Origin: Anagrus nilaparvatae
Taxonomy: Eukaryota; Arthropoda; Insecta; Hymenoptera; Mymaridae
Assembly (NCBI GenBank): GCA_022575985.1
Contig: JAKSXM010000156.1
Location: 2,666,001-2,730,000 of the forward strand
Reading direction: 5' to 3'
DNA length: 64,000 nt
Numbering within the stretch: position 1 is the first letter of the stretch; each line of letters opens with the position of its first letter. The translations under genes were made by a program, and so were the position numbers. The notes below the pieces were generated by a model, which searched no databases, was not told the DNA's origin, and was given only the letters and a program-made list of their open reading frames with translations. Below are positions 23,001 to 36,483 of this stretch, piece after piece.

Positions 23001-24274
23001 CCTTTTAAGTTTAGTAGCTTTAGGCCCTCCCGACGTTACTGAGCCCATTTTCAAAAATCGAAAATGCTTTGGCGCTGTCAAACGACTAAATATTTTTAGA
23101 TGTGGTTTACGTAGAACTTTTTTTTTCATTAAATGACATCCAAAAACGCTTGAGCACCTTAAAAAATCGAAAAGTCGATTTTTTTTTTTTGGCAGTCTAA
23201 TATGACAGCGTTATTTGAAAAAAAAAACCTAAAAACCACTTCGCTCATAAATATTTTACACTACGCGTTTCGGAATTGAAAATTCCATCAGCAAGTGTAT
23301 TATTTGTCAGATGTTAAAAAATAAATATAACGATTAAAGTTTCTAAAAACTAATTATTTTTTTTTTTTTAATTTTCAAGTTCTTTTTCTTTGATTTTTTC
23401 CCTATAATTATACATCTATATTGCACTTATTATCTCAATTATTTTTCATATTTTAGTGTAAAATATTTGTGAACGAAGTCACTCTCAAGACAGATAAATA
23501 ACAAAGGTAAAAATATCTTATTCTAATTAAGGTGACTTGGATATTTAAATTCATTATGAATACTTCAATTAAAAACAACAGCTAAAAATCCTATTTTTTA
23601 ACATTGTCGTAACATTGAGCCCTACATTTCTAGGTCCAGAAGGCGCGTTGGAATAAACGGAGTGGATCTTGGGTATTTTTTCAACATATTAAAGTTGTCC
23701 ATAACTATGTCCCATTTGATGACTAGTCATTTTTAAGTATTATAGACTCTAACAATTGAAATATATTAATTAAAACTAAAAAAATAAAACTTTAAACGCG
23801 TTTTTCTCAAAATGACTTTTTGTAAACGGTTCTTACGATATCTCTAAAACTAATTGAGCTATTGGTAATAGTGTTAAAAAAAAAATTGTTAATTTTATTA
23901 AGAAACTGATTGAAAAAATATAAGAGTTAAACATTTTTTTTAAATAGATAAAATTAATGAGGGATGCGCCTTAACTGTAGTAAACATGCTATGCATATAT
24001 GCTTTATGCATTCAGATTGCATTTACAGAAATCTGTTATACATTTTTATCGTTGGACAACTTTTGGTGATATATCTGTAATTTGGCGGAAATTTCAGAAA
24101 TATACTTAACATGCTCCTTAAAATTAATCAGGGGCTTGAAAGAGGGTCCGCAAAAAAGGCCTATTTTCTGCAGTTCAAGAGATTAGCTGGGGAAAAATTT
24201 CTACTGGTGCACAATTAACTTTGTTAAAATTCCAGCTGAACATAAACTTTTATTTTTTTTTATTTGATCAGTTA
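23001..24274. other. Intergenic AT-rich DNA
   Basis: No gene is seen. The stretch up to about 23250 may be a continuation of the preceding repeat. Confidence 0.4.
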
Positions 24275-24775
24275 TAAAAGTAATTTTCATCCCTATTGAG
24301 TCCAGCCTTTCCCCACTTTTAAAAAAAATTGATTTGTATAACTTTAGGTCCAGCTTGAATTGAAAACAGAAACAATATTAAATACACATATATTCAGTAG
24401 TAGAATTATTAACATCATTTGTTCGTAAGACCGATTCTTAATTAATTACTTGAAAAATATAACGAACGATAAAAATTATAGATTAATTAGAAACAATATT
24501 AACCTATCCTCCATTTTAAAAATTTGAATTATTAAAATAGCTGTTAAAATAATATTTTAAATAGTTGTTTGTGGTTATTTTAATTATAAAATGGTTTTTA
24601 ATGTTAATTACTATATATTATATTTTATGCAAAATTTTTACTTATTTTTAATTCAAACAGGACCAAAAGTTTTACAAAATTGCCGTTCAACAATGCCAAT
24701 TTTTTTTAAAAAGTGGGAAAGGGTCAGACTTGGGCCAGACTCAATAACGAGTAAAAAAGTGATTCAATTACGAAT
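24275..24775. repeat. Inverted-repeat element, ~500 bp
   Basis: Left block CTATTGAGTCCAGCCTTTCC...CCCACTTTTAAAAAAAATTG pairs in inverted orientation with right block CAATTTTTTTTAAAAAGTGGG...GGGCCAGACTCAATAACGAG. The arms are about 90-110 bp, with AT-rich interior. The 64-codon frame at 24591-24785 overlaps the right arm and is not a gene. Confidence 0.5.
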
Positions 24776-25336
24776 AAAATTTTAAAAAAATTATTTACAT
24801 TGATTTTAATTTAAGAGAGGATATTTTGAAAGTAAAATCATCTTTGACCACCCTAAGACCCAAATCACCCCTAACACGACAAAAATAGTAATAATTTTTT
24901 TTTTTTAATTTTTTTCTGTAAAACGGAATAAAATTGAAACAATACTATGAAAAAAAACTTCTTTGCTAACTTTGAGAAGTAAAAAATGCCCCTAAAATCT
25001 ACAAAAACATAATAAACGTTAAAAAAAATTTTTAACTAGAAATAATCGTTCATTTTGATAACAGTTATAGCGAGTTTTATGGAGCTGAGGTAAAAATTAT
25101 CCTTACAAAGAAACGAATTAAAAAAATGAAAATTATGCTAATCTGACTCCAAACTCTTGCAATTGAATTAATTTAATTTTGAAAAACATGCCTAAAACCA
25201 AAAAAGATATCTTTATTTTTTTGGTATAATTTTTGATTTTTAGAATCCTAAAAAACCTAAACATTTTTAAAATTCTTTTCAATTTGAGTTTTACAAATCA
25301 ATATAATACCCAAATAAATTTTTCCTTTTCTGGTCT
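24776..25336. other. Intergenic AT-rich DNA
   Basis: No gene is seen. Confidence 0.45.
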
Positions 25337-25450
25337 GCGGCTCCAAAGTACGTATTTCCCGGACGCTGCGCGGCTTCGCCTCGGAAGGTAATTTACGTGC
25401 GCTTTTGGCCATTCTTTATCTTTCTGGCCTAGGATCGTAACATACTATTT
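25337..25450. repeat. Palindromic CpG-rich repeat family, copy 3
   Basis: Contains AAAGTACGTATTTCCCGGAC, the palindrome GGCTTCGCCTCGGAAGG, TAATTTACGTGC and GGCCATTCTTTATCTTTCTG, ending near ATACTATTTT. This is a compact GC-rich island in AT-rich surroundings. Same order as the longer copy at 50983-51210, with the middle deleted. Confidence 0.6.
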
Positions 25451-27600
25451 TTAAACTGATTTAATAAAATAATACCTGAAACCGAAAAGAAATTTTATAT
25501 TCTAAAAAATTTTTGAATATGAAACTATAAGTAACTTTTTTTGCATACAAATTCTTGAAATTTTATTATATCTTTTAGGCGCAGAATAATTATTCATCTT
25601 TTATGTAAAGCATGCTTGCAATTATCCTAACAAGTGTACTTATAACTCTTATAAGTCAAAGGTATATTTTTCAAGTTTCATTTTTCGCATTATAAATTTA
25701 CAATGATCGTATTACATTTTAAACAAAGTATATTATAAATTGAATGCACGTGTATAAAACGAATAAAATTCTAATTTCAGTGGTTAAATTGAAAATATAT
25801 TTTATACAAAATTTGATACAATATGCATATGTAAATATTATTAGTAAATAAAATTGTAGAGATAAGCAATAATTTTATAATAAAGCGTAATATTTTATAT
25901 TAGGTATTTTGCATGACGCATTTTATTCTACTTTATTAAATGATATAGTATTTTATAATAATAATTGTAAATTATGTATGCGTTATTCATTCGATAACAT
26001 GCTTACAACATACTTGCATCATTGTTCTTTTTGAATTTTCCCGCTCAAGAAATTTTACGCGTAAATTATTCATCATGATGGCGAGGGTAATCTTTTTTTT
26101 AAGGGTAGTTTGATTTTGCGAATTCAATGTGTATTTTCTTTGATGCAAAAAAATTAAAATAGATAAGCATATATCTAGAGATTATCACTCGCAATTCACT
26201 CAAATTCATATCATGCGTAACATTTTCAAGCCAGATTTAAGCATGCGCAGATGCTTTTTTATTTGTATACAATAACGTCATAACAGTTTTCTGCTATATG
26301 AATGCATTTGAGTTTATATATTTTATTATAATTTATATATGCACTGATTATTATTGCATGTAATTGTTTTGATTACAACGGCTACTCAAGCTTTATCGAT
26401 CGTAGAAAATAATTCCGGAAGAAAATGAAATCCTGGTTAGGAATTAAACTCTTAAAGGGATTTAGGTGATTTTTTTTATTATATTGTATAAAGATATAGC
26501 TTCGCTAAAGAATTTTCATTTTCATTTGACGTTTTTAGTTACTCCAAAGTCTTGTTCATGGTCATTTCGTCTGCTGTTTAAAGTTTAACAATTTACACGC
26601 GCTGAAGTACTCCGGTTACAGAAGCAATTTTCTTTTGATTCGAAGAACTATTATTCATCATTTTTTTTTATGTGCCTACTTCGGAGTTTTTTGGAGTAAA
26701 CTCCAAAATAAGTGAATAATTACGCGTGTGTGTGTCTATATACTAATTAATAATAAACGATTTAACTAACGTAATTAAAAAAATTTGTACTTGTATTTAT
26801 TTGGTTTTAAAGTTTATCAAATATACTGAATTAATTTTCTGAATATAAACAAGTTTATTTAATGTAAATATTGTGTTCATATGTTTGTGAGTGTTATTAA
26901 ATCCGTCTATAGACTTGTAAATTCAACAAATTGTTCGATCGCCATTTTGATCTATTTTCTTGTTATAGGTCAAAAATTGGTTCGTGTACTATAATAATTA
27001 ATGAATTTTTGTATTATAAAAATATTTAGTTTACATACGATTTTTTTGCCTGCAATCAATTAATAATTATCAATAAGGAAATATAAATTATTCGTATCTG
27101 AAGTAACTTATATACGATAAGACTTCAAAATAATTTTTTTGATATTATTTACATGATAAAATACAAAAAATGAATTTCACAAAAAAATAGTAAAACAATT
27201 TGTTAATTTATTTCGTCATGCACAGAATAGTGGAACGAATTAGAAACTACATTATGGCATTTCGTATTCTTAGAAGTCCTCAGTCGCGTATGATTGCATT
27301 TAAACAAATTGTTTAAATTAAAAAATATATAAATTTTATCAGTGACTAATTAAAACTTTCTTTTCTTATCATAAGTTACTTTATATTTTTAACATCCTTT
27401 AATTTAATAAAATCCAAAAGTGTACCCTTCAAATTTTTCCAAAGTTAATTATAATTGTTTAGTGGGTTAATAAAGTTAAAAATTGAAAACAAAAGTGCTA
27501 TAAAGTGTTTTAAAGTTTTTAAAATTATTATATAAAATCAAATTTAACTATTAAAGCAGTTTAGTTACATCAAATGGCATTTAAACATTTTTAACTCGTA
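25451..27600. other. Intergenic AT-rich DNA
   Basis: No gene supported. A short perfect stem (GGAGTTTTTTGGAGTAAACTCC) lies near 26682-26705. Non-coding first exons of the downstream genes could be hidden here, but nothing in the sequence marks them. Confidence 0.4.
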
Positions 27601-27920
27601 ATGTATTTATTATCCAACGTTTATAAGCAAAGAAGGGAGATAAATAATATAATATTAACGAAGTGTCAACAGAATCCTCAACAAAATTTGATTTTTGATA
27701 ATAATTGGTACTGCCAAAAAATTAATATCATTAACGAAAAGAAACCATTAGAGCTTCCTGTTGTAAGAATCTTTTAATTTTGAAATTTCTATATTAGTAG
27801 TATTTTTTTATTTTATATTTATTACAGGAATTAAAATTTCGACAAATAATGCTAAGTATTATGCAAAATAAAATAGAACTACTTATCAAATGGAATAAAC
27901 TTGCTGATCCTGGTGACTGA
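27601..27920 (+). CDS. Predicted small two-exon gene, 84 aa, function unknown
   Basis: Exon 1 is 27601-27762 (54 codons) and exon 2 is 27828-27920 (30 codons plus TGA). The exons join in phase across a 65-bp intron with a strong donor (GTAAGA) and acceptor (TTATTACAG). An in-frame stop lies just upstream of the ATG. Without splicing the frame would close inside the intron. The product is basic and soluble, with no signal peptide or membrane segment. It opens MYLLSNVYKQRREINN, and the second exon is an amphipathic helix-like ELKFRQIMLSIMQNKIELLI ending WNKLADPGD. I do not recognise the family. It ends 369 bp before the ATPase start on the same strand, so it could be a separate small gene, share a promoter, or be an upstream ORF of a longer ATPase transcript. 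It is a model by eye, and chance cannot be excluded. Confidence 0.45.
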
Positions 27921-28289
27921 CACAACACCATTTATTTTAAAAATAATACATACCGATAGCAGTGGCTTTTACAAATGACAAGCTTTGAATGCTTTGATTT
28001 AATTAAAAAATTGTCTAGAAAAAACTTTAAAATGATGATCGATTGGTATCGGTAGCAGAAGAGTATTATTTTAAATAAGTTATATTTTGATACAAATATT
28101 TTAATATGGTTATAAACAAGTGTATATTATAGCATTTAAAAGTTATAGCCCAAAGACTTCAGATTTTTTTTTAATTTTAATTTAGTAAAATGGTTTGAAT
28201 GTTTAAGTAGTACTTACATATATATAATTAGCTAAATTAGTTTTAAGAAAAATATTTATATATTAAATAAGGTTGTAAATTATTTCAAA

Positions 28290-31200
28290 ATGCCAGCAAC
28301 TCCGAGTAAACTTTCTATGAAATTTAATAAAAGTAGTTACTGCATTTTTGGTACAAAAAATAAAAATCAAAATATTGTTGACCAACAGCAAGAACAAAGA
28401 ACTGAATTGTTGGAGGGTAAGATATTTAAAAAAATGAAACATTTTTAAAAATTATCTTAAAAGCTTTAGATATTTAATTCATTTTATATTCTAATAATTA
28501 TTCTTATTAAAAATTGTAAATTTTATTGTATTAAGTGAGTCATAAAAGATAAATATATTTTTCAGAAAAAAGGAGTAATGGAATTATTCATGATAAGAAT
28601 AAAGTAGATTATATTAATCATGGAGAAGAAGACCAGATGGAAATTTATGGGTAAAAATTAATTTTTGCGATTAAAATTTTTGTGTATTCTTTTATTTTTC
28701 AATGAAATTTTTAATCTACAGATACAAGAGAAATCAGTGTTACACTGCCGCAACATGGGTCTTGATTATTATGTCAGGTGGCATTTTAAGACTTATTTTT
28801 CATTGGATTCCACATTTTATGCTAAAGGCAACTCATTCTAAATGTTCGCTTGAACAGGCTGATACTATATTATTAGTTGAAAAATTTCAAGGAAAACATT
28901 CTATACATCATGTGAAAAAAATCAAAAAAATTACTGCTGAAGAAGTCTGGTAAATTAATTTTACATAATATTTACAAAAATGTATTTATAATTAATTTTT
29001 TAATTTTAATATTATTTTAATAAATAGGAAAAACTATCAAGAAATAAATAATGATTCTACAAGTACAATTAAGGAATCAAAAACTAAAACTGAAAGCTCA
29101 ATAACACTTGATTGTAAAGATGAAAATAATTCACCAAAATTAATGTCATTTCATTTAAATGGAGGGAAAATTAGACGTAAATTTTTTAACTAGCAATAAT
29201 TTCTTGTATTTTAATATTAAAAGATTAAATAAAATTAAAAATTTTAGAAACATCCTTTGTCAATACATTTAGTTGCAAAAAAATCGTTTATGTGTGGGAT
29301 TCTGAGAGATGCGAATACTTGAAACTTCAAGGCTTAGATGCAGGTGTATCTACTTATGTCCTTCATCAAATGCATGGTATGAGTGCAATAGAGCAAAGTA
29401 TGAGACGGGGTATTTATGGCAGCAATGAAATTATAGTTCCTATTAAAAGTTTTATTCGACTTCTATTTCTTGAAGTTTTAAATCCATTTTATGTCTTCCA
29501 AATATTCAGCTTTATTTTATGGATTTGTGATGATTATGTTTACTATGCCATGGTTATTCTTTTCATGTCTGGTTGCAGTATTGTTATGGCAGTTTTGCAA
29601 ACTCAAAGGGTATGATTAATTAGTTTTATAAAATAACCTCGAAAATAATTAAATAGACTAAAGTAATTTATAACAATTTTCATTTCAGAATCAAAATAAT
29701 TTACGATCTACAGTAGCATCCTCTGATGTTGCAACTGTTATGAGAGATCGGTCAACTGGTGAAACAGCTAACATACCAGCTAAAAATTTGGTACCTGGTG
29801 ATGTTTTGATTATTCCCTCCTACGGTTGCATAATGCCTTGTGATGCTGTTTTGCTTACTGGAAATTGTATTTTGAATGAATCCATGCTTACTGGAGAATC
29901 TGTTCCTGTAACGAAAACGCCTATACCTTCATCAAATGACATCTATTATGATACCAAAGAACATGCAAGACATACATTATTCTGTGGAACACGAATTTTA
30001 CAAACACGATATTTTGGAACAGAAAAAGTAAATATTTTTGTTTTTTTAAAATTGAAATATATTATTAGTATAAAATTTTTATTTTATTTAGGTTCTGGCT
30101 GTTGTAATAAGAACTGGTTTTAACACTAGTAAAGGTGGACTTGTTAGGTCAATTATGTATCCTCCACCTGTAGATTTTAAATTTGAACAAGATTCTTATA
30201 AATTTGTTGAATTATTAGCATGTGTGGCTAGTATTGGAGTTATCCATACAGTTATAACAAAATATATGAGAGGAGTACAGATTATTCATATAGTTATTGA
30301 AGCCCTTGATCTTATAACAATAGTTGTACCTCCAGCTCTTCCAGCAGCAATGACAGTTGGGAGATTAGTTGCTCAAAACCGTTTAGAAAAAAATAAAATG
30401 TACTGTACAAGTCCTAGAGCTATAAATGTTTCAGGATCAATAGACTGTATTTGCTTTGATAAAACAGGAACTTTAACAGAAGATGGTTTAGATATGTGGG
30501 GTGTAGTTGAAGTTACAACAAAGAAGTTTCAACTACCCGTTAAAGATATATCTACTCTAGCTTTGAATGATGTACTTATAGGAATGGTTACATGCCATGG
30601 TATCACAATAATTGATGGTCAGTTAGTAGGTGATCCTTTAGATTTAAAAATGTTTGAATCCACTGGTTGGATTCTTGAAGAACCAAATGTTTCTGATACT
30701 TCAAAATTTTCAATGCTTTTTCCTACAATTGTACGACCACCACCTACTGAAAAATGGAAATTAATTAATAATAAAATGGATTCTATTCAAGTAATTATTA
30801 CAAATAATGTGCCTTCTCCTATGCAAGATGGCATACATTTAGAAAAAATAGAAACTTCTTTGATTGAAAATGAAAATGAGATTTCCGAAGATAGTTTAGA
30901 AATTGGTATTGTGAGACAATTCCCTTTTACTTCAAGTCTTCAGCGTATGAGTGTTATAACAAGAACCTTAGGAGCTGATCATTATGATCTTTATTGCAAG
31001 GGCAGTCCTGAAATGATTCATAGTCTTTCAAAACCAGAATCTGGTTAGTATCAATAGTAATAACTTTTTAATTTTCAAAAAATTTTATGCTATTTTTTTT
31101 ATTTTTAGTACCTGATGATTTTAATAGTATTTTACAAGATTATACATCAGAAGGCTATAGAGTGATAGCATTAGCTCACAAGTCACTAAAAAAGCTTGCC

Positions 31201-34090
31201 TATGCTAAAGTACAAAGGATGACTCGAGAAAAAGCTGAATCTGAGCTAAATTTTTTAGGATTTGTTATTTTAGAAAATCGTTTGAAACCCGAAACCATGC
31301 CAGTTATTGCTGCGTTAAATGATGCAAAAATTAAAGTAGTTATGGTTACAGGAGATAATATGTTAACTGCTTTATCTGTTGCAAGAGATTGTGATATTGT
31401 TAAACCTGGAGTACCTGTTATAGCAGTATCTGCAATCCAGCAACCAAATCAAGCCAAGCCACAAATTTATTTTACAAGAAGTGATACTCAAAAAGTACAA
31501 AGTCTGTTAACTCCAAATGGTGTAACAGAGGGTGACACAAGTGAAATTACTGATCTTAATAGTGTTGTAAGCATGGAAACTATTGAAAGTATTGGTGGTT
31601 TTGGCATTAATAATCGAGGAGACATTGTAGTAAACTGCAACTCTGTTGAGTAAGTACTTTTTATGTTATTGTCTAATTTTAACATAACATTCAATATAAG
31701 TGCAATGGAAATGTTTAACTAAAATCAAGCAGTAAAATTTTGAAGAAGTAAATTTTTTTCTTTTGGTACCTATTTTTGAATCAATTTTGTAATTAATTTA
31801 GTATTATATTTCAGTCTCGCATTTTATTATTTTTATGAATTTAAAAATGATCAAATATCTCTTTCTCTATTTCGTTGATATTCATGATGATTAGCATTAT
31901 TCAAAGATACTAATGTTTTAGTAATTCAGTAATTTAGCCATGATGATTATTAAAAAATTATTTTCCCTGCATACTATCCAAAAATTTAATTTTTTTACTT
32001 AAGTAACAAACTAATTACATTTATCAATTTCAATATCATTTCTAGTAGATATGTAATTTGAATTTTTAACGGGCTTACATTAAAATATATTTTATTATTA
32101 TGAATCTGAAAAATTACTTAGCTAAATAACATTTTTATTCTTATTTTTTGAAAATTATTTTTTAAAATTAAATATCCTTATTAACAAATTTGAAATTATT
32201 TTAGTGTTAAGCGCTCTTCTAAAGATATTGAAGCTAAAGTTCGCACAAAAAAAAATGATTATGTATTTTCACTAACTGGCAAAACTTGGGCTTTATTAAA
32301 ACATTATTACCCAGAACTTATACCAAAATTAACAACCCGTGGGACTATATTTGCTAGAATGTCTCCAGATCAAAAGCAACAATTGGTGCAAGAATTGCAA
32401 GCACTTGGATATTATGTTGGTAAGAAAACTAAATTTAAAATTTATTTTATTAAATTCAATATATATATTTTTTTAATAATTTAAAAAATAATAGCTTCCA
32501 GGAAAGCAAATTCTCTAAATATAAAAAAGTACTATCAAAAAAATCATAACAAATATTTTTTTAGCTATGGTAGGGGATGGAGCCAATGATTGTGGGGCTC
32601 TAAAAGCTGCACACACAGGTATATCCTTGTCAGATACTGAATCATCTGTAGCATCCCCATTTACCAGCAAAGAAACAAACATATCTTGTGTTTTAACAGT
32701 TATTAGAGAAGGAAGAGCAGCATTAGTTACATCATTTGGAATTTTCAAATACATGGCAGCATATTCTTTGACTCAATTTATTTCTGTTATGTTACTGTAC
32801 AGTATAGAATCTAATTTAACAGATATTGAATTTTTATATATTGATTTATTTATTATATCAATATTTGCGTTTTTCTTTGGTAAAACTAAAGCTTATGATG
32901 GACCACTTGTTAAAACTCCACCTTTAACAAGTTTGCTGAGTGCTACCCCAATACTTAGTTTACTTTTACAAATCATAATTGTCATAGTATTTCAGTACTT
33001 AAGCTTGTGGAGCCTCAGGCAGATGAGTTGGTATATTCCTTTTAGTGCATCTGGTCATCATAATGAACTCATTGGTTGTAATGAGAATTATACAATTTTT
33101 ATTATAAGTTCTATACAATATATTATTTTGGCAGTTGTGTTTTCTAAAGGTAGACCATACAGAAAATCTATTTACACTAATTATGGTCTACTTCTTTCAT
33201 TTGTATTGCTAAGTGCATTTTCTATTTATTTATCAATATCTCCTTTTAAAATGCTAGCTGATTGGTTCGAATTAATTATACCAGAAGATATAACCTTCCG
33301 ATTTTTAATTTTATTGTATGGTCTTGCCAATTTCTTAATAGCTGTTTTTGTAGAATATTTTATTATCGAATATCTTGTATTTAAAAAACTTCGTTCGCGC
33401 TTCCATAATATAAATAAATCAAGAAAAAAATTTTTAGCATTAGAACGAGATATGATGAAAAATAAATATTGGCCACCAATAGCACAAGAACCTATTCCAG
33501 AAACTGCACATATTGATTTTAGTCGACAAAATCAAGTTACTGAAATTAAAATAGAAAGGAAAATAAGTGAAACATTTTTGGAAGACTGTAATAATACTTG
33601 TGACGCAAATAAAAAAGAAGAAAGTACATCAAACGTAAAGGAAAATTATTTATTGCCATTTCATTGCCAGAAATTCGGCGGATCTACTCGTGAAGTTCCT
33701 TTAAATCCAAGAGCTTTATACGATGAACGTAGAAATACAGTATCAATGCAAAATGTATTAAATTACTCTGATGAAAATGAACCAATTAATGTAAATAAGA
33801 AATCAGATAAACAAATATCAGCTAATGCATCTAATTTATTTGGTAGTAAGCCAAGATTAAGTTCAGAATCAGCAAAAGATATCGATAGAGATAAAATCAA
33901 AAGAAATCAACAAGTTAATCCAATAGCAACATTACCAAGAAATGGATTAAATAATTATACAACATTATTAATAAGTAAAGAATCTGAAAAAGTATTAAAT
34001 AACGAAAATTCTAAAATGTACAATAACTGTGACAATTTTAAATCAATAAATGATAAAACAAAGATTGAATTAAATAATTTACCATCTTGA
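28290..34090 (+). CDS. ATP13A3: P5B-type transport ATPase (ATP13A2/ATP13A3 group), complete, 10 exons
   Basis: Spliced exons: 28290-28416, 28566-28650, 28722-28949, 29028-29176, 29248-29609, 29689-30027, 30092-31043, 31109-31649, 32205-32419, 32565-34090. All introns are GT-AG, and the joined frame is open for 1507 aa. P5B pumps are late-endosomal/lysosomal, and ATP13A2/3 export polyamines from that lumen. Visible motifs: N-terminal GYKRNQC plus the hydrophobic membrane-associated segment of exon 3; TGES (385-388, actuator loop); PPALP (510-514, the P5B signature in M4; P5A pumps have PPELP); phosphorylated Asp553 in DKTGTLT; KGSPE (733-737, nucleotide binding); TGDN (828-831); GDGAND (1003-1008). 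About six more membrane segments follow, to residue ~1270. A ~235-residue Asn/Lys/Ser-rich cytosolic tail makes the protein longer than human ATP13A3 (about 1226 aa). Every catalytic residue looks intact. ATP13A2 versus ATP13A3 cannot be decided here; insects often have one gene for the group. Confidence 0.93.
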
Positions 34091-34740
34091 GATTTAGTTA
34101 TTAATTTTATTTTAAAAATATTAAAAAATCTGTGTGTGAAAGCTGTTATCATAAATTTTTATTGCATAAGCATATTTTTTTAAAAAAAAAAGGTAAACAT
34201 ATCTTTAAGGTATTATTTTAAAAAAAATTTTTTATCGATATGAGCTTTTTTATAATAAATTATACATAATTGCAACAAAAAAAAAGTATTACCAAAAAAA
34301 AAAAAATAATAATTGTAAAAAAAAAACAAAAAATAAAAAAAAAAGATTAATGAATTTACTAATACAATCTTTTATGAGAATTAATTTAATGATAAATATG
34401 AAATAATGTTAGTGTATAAGAGTATATTTACAGAATGTTTGTAATGCATTTGTTGTGAAATTTTTATTTGCACAATGTAAAAAGGACAAAAAAATTTATA
34501 TATTAATGTATGAAAAATGGATAAAAGAATGATTTTATATGTAATTATATATTAAATTTTTAATAATTTTTAAATTTGTAATTTATTAATTTACATTTAT
34601 GTGCATGAGTGCCATTTATATATATAAATGTTTTTGAACCAAAGAAAAAAAATTTTAAAGAACAAAAAAAAAACAAGATTTGTAATAAAAATACGAAATT
34701 AGTTATAAATTATTGGTTTTTATAATATAATAAAATAAAG
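34091..34740 (+). other. Probable 3' UTR of the P5B ATPase
   Basis: Very A/T-rich sequence after the stop with homopolymer A tracts and several AATAAA-type hexamers. A cluster lies near 34725-34738 (AATAAAATAAAG). The transcript end is not determinable from sequence. Confidence 0.4.
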
Positions 34741-36483
34741 CATTATTTTAAGGTCCAAAATGATGATTTATTAAAGAAAAGTGGAAATTTTTAAAATCAT
34801 AATCGAGGCAAATTAGTGATTTAAAATTTTCTAACCAGTTGAGTTTAGTTGTGAAAAATAAGTTTAGCGCAAATAATAGTTTATGACCTAAAAATTTTGT
34901 CTTTATTTTCTTTGCCAGTAACAAGAAGAACAGAGAAACATATCTTAATTTTTTTTTACAATAAATGCATATTCTGAAGAATAATTCTAAAAGCTGACAA
35001 ATTACGGCCCCTATATGGCCAAAAAAAAAATTAAAGAACACTTCAGATTCTACATAAATTAACGTCCGACGCAAGCTCAAAAACTTATAATAATCAAATA
35101 ATAATAATAAAAATATTAAATTTCAAAATTTCGGGACATTTTTTTAGGATCAAGGCGGATCAAGGTACATGTTTTTTTTTCGTCAACGATAAAAAACGCG
35201 TCTTTTTTGCACTACTGAAAATGCATGCTTTTTAAAGTTAAACACTGACAAGAAAAATCTTATTTTTTCAAATGATTTTATAGACAGGAAGAAAATTACA
35301 AGAAATTCGTAATAAGAAACCAAATGCAGAAGTTCATATTTCCAGCAGCAACTAAAAATTTTATTAATTTTCCGTTCTTTTTAGAAAGATGAAATTCTGC
35401 ATCAGATTTTTTATTGCTAAATCTTCCTAAAAAAAAATTCTAAAATAATATTCTCTAACTTCCAAAAAAATGCAACTATTTATAAAAATTTTAAATTATT
35501 AACCTTTGGTGACCATGATTTTCTCAATTGAAATTCGAAATTTCAATTTTTAGGTAACTGGACTAGAAAGTAACTTATCAGGTCGCAGTGAATGATCGTC
35601 CCTTTTCTGATAATATAAGATTATGGCACGGAATTAGTCATTCACTGGTATATTTTCCTATTCTCAAAAAATGTATATAGATCATCATTTCGGACATTAA
35701 AAAAATACCGAAATATACGATACTTATTAATTATTAAAATTATTATGTAAATTTTTAGTATAAAATTAATTATTAATTATAATAAAATTAAGATTTATAA
35801 TATTATAATTATGTGAAACACGTGAATTATTATATGAATTAAATAATTTTTATAAAGTTATATGTATTATAATGTTCGATGTAAATTAATAAAATCAAAA
35901 AGAAAATTCTTTTTTTTTTTTTTTGATTTCTTGTAATTAACTCAATTATTTTGGATGATTTTAAAATAAAGAAATTTATAATATGTGTATATTCGTTTTA
36001 TTATTTCTTCATGCCTAAAAATTAACAATAAACCTTCATTTCAAATTGGTTCCTGATAGAAATCTTAATTTGTTATAGTAAAAATTTCGATTTTCGATTT
36101 TTATGCATATTAGCATGTTTTGTGATCCCTAAATGCTGAAAAACCAATTTTTACGTTACGCCTAAATGTGTTTGTACACTAATCAGGATGTACACCAAAA
36201 ATTTTTACTTTTTTTTAAATTTAGGTATACTTATATCAAGCACGTATTCAGAAAATATTTTCGGGAGGGGCCAACAATTTTCGGAGAGGGCCAGAACTTA
36301 TTAATATTCAAATTGATGGTTTAAATTTCTTAAAAATCAAACATAAGTAATAATTGTTAATAAAAAATTTTTAAATTTTGAAAAGGTAAAAAATTTTGCT
36401 ATTTTTCAAAAAATTCTTTTTTCTGGGGAGGGGGGGGGGCAAGGCCTCCTTGGTCTCACCTCTGGATATGTGCTTGCATACAT
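34741..36483. other. Intergenic AT-rich DNA
   Basis: No gene supported. The 110-codon minus frame at 34748-35080 is Phe/Leu/Lys-rich, as expected from random AT-rich DNA. Decayed repeat-like text (GGGAGGGGCCAAC, AGAGGGCC) lies at 36260-36300, and a G-homopolymer near 36430. Confidence 0.45.

Noticed and set aside
34748..35080. 110-codon minus-strand frame
   Set aside because: Phe/Leu/Lys/Ile-rich composition expected from AT-rich DNA, no domain, directly after the ATPase 3' UTR.
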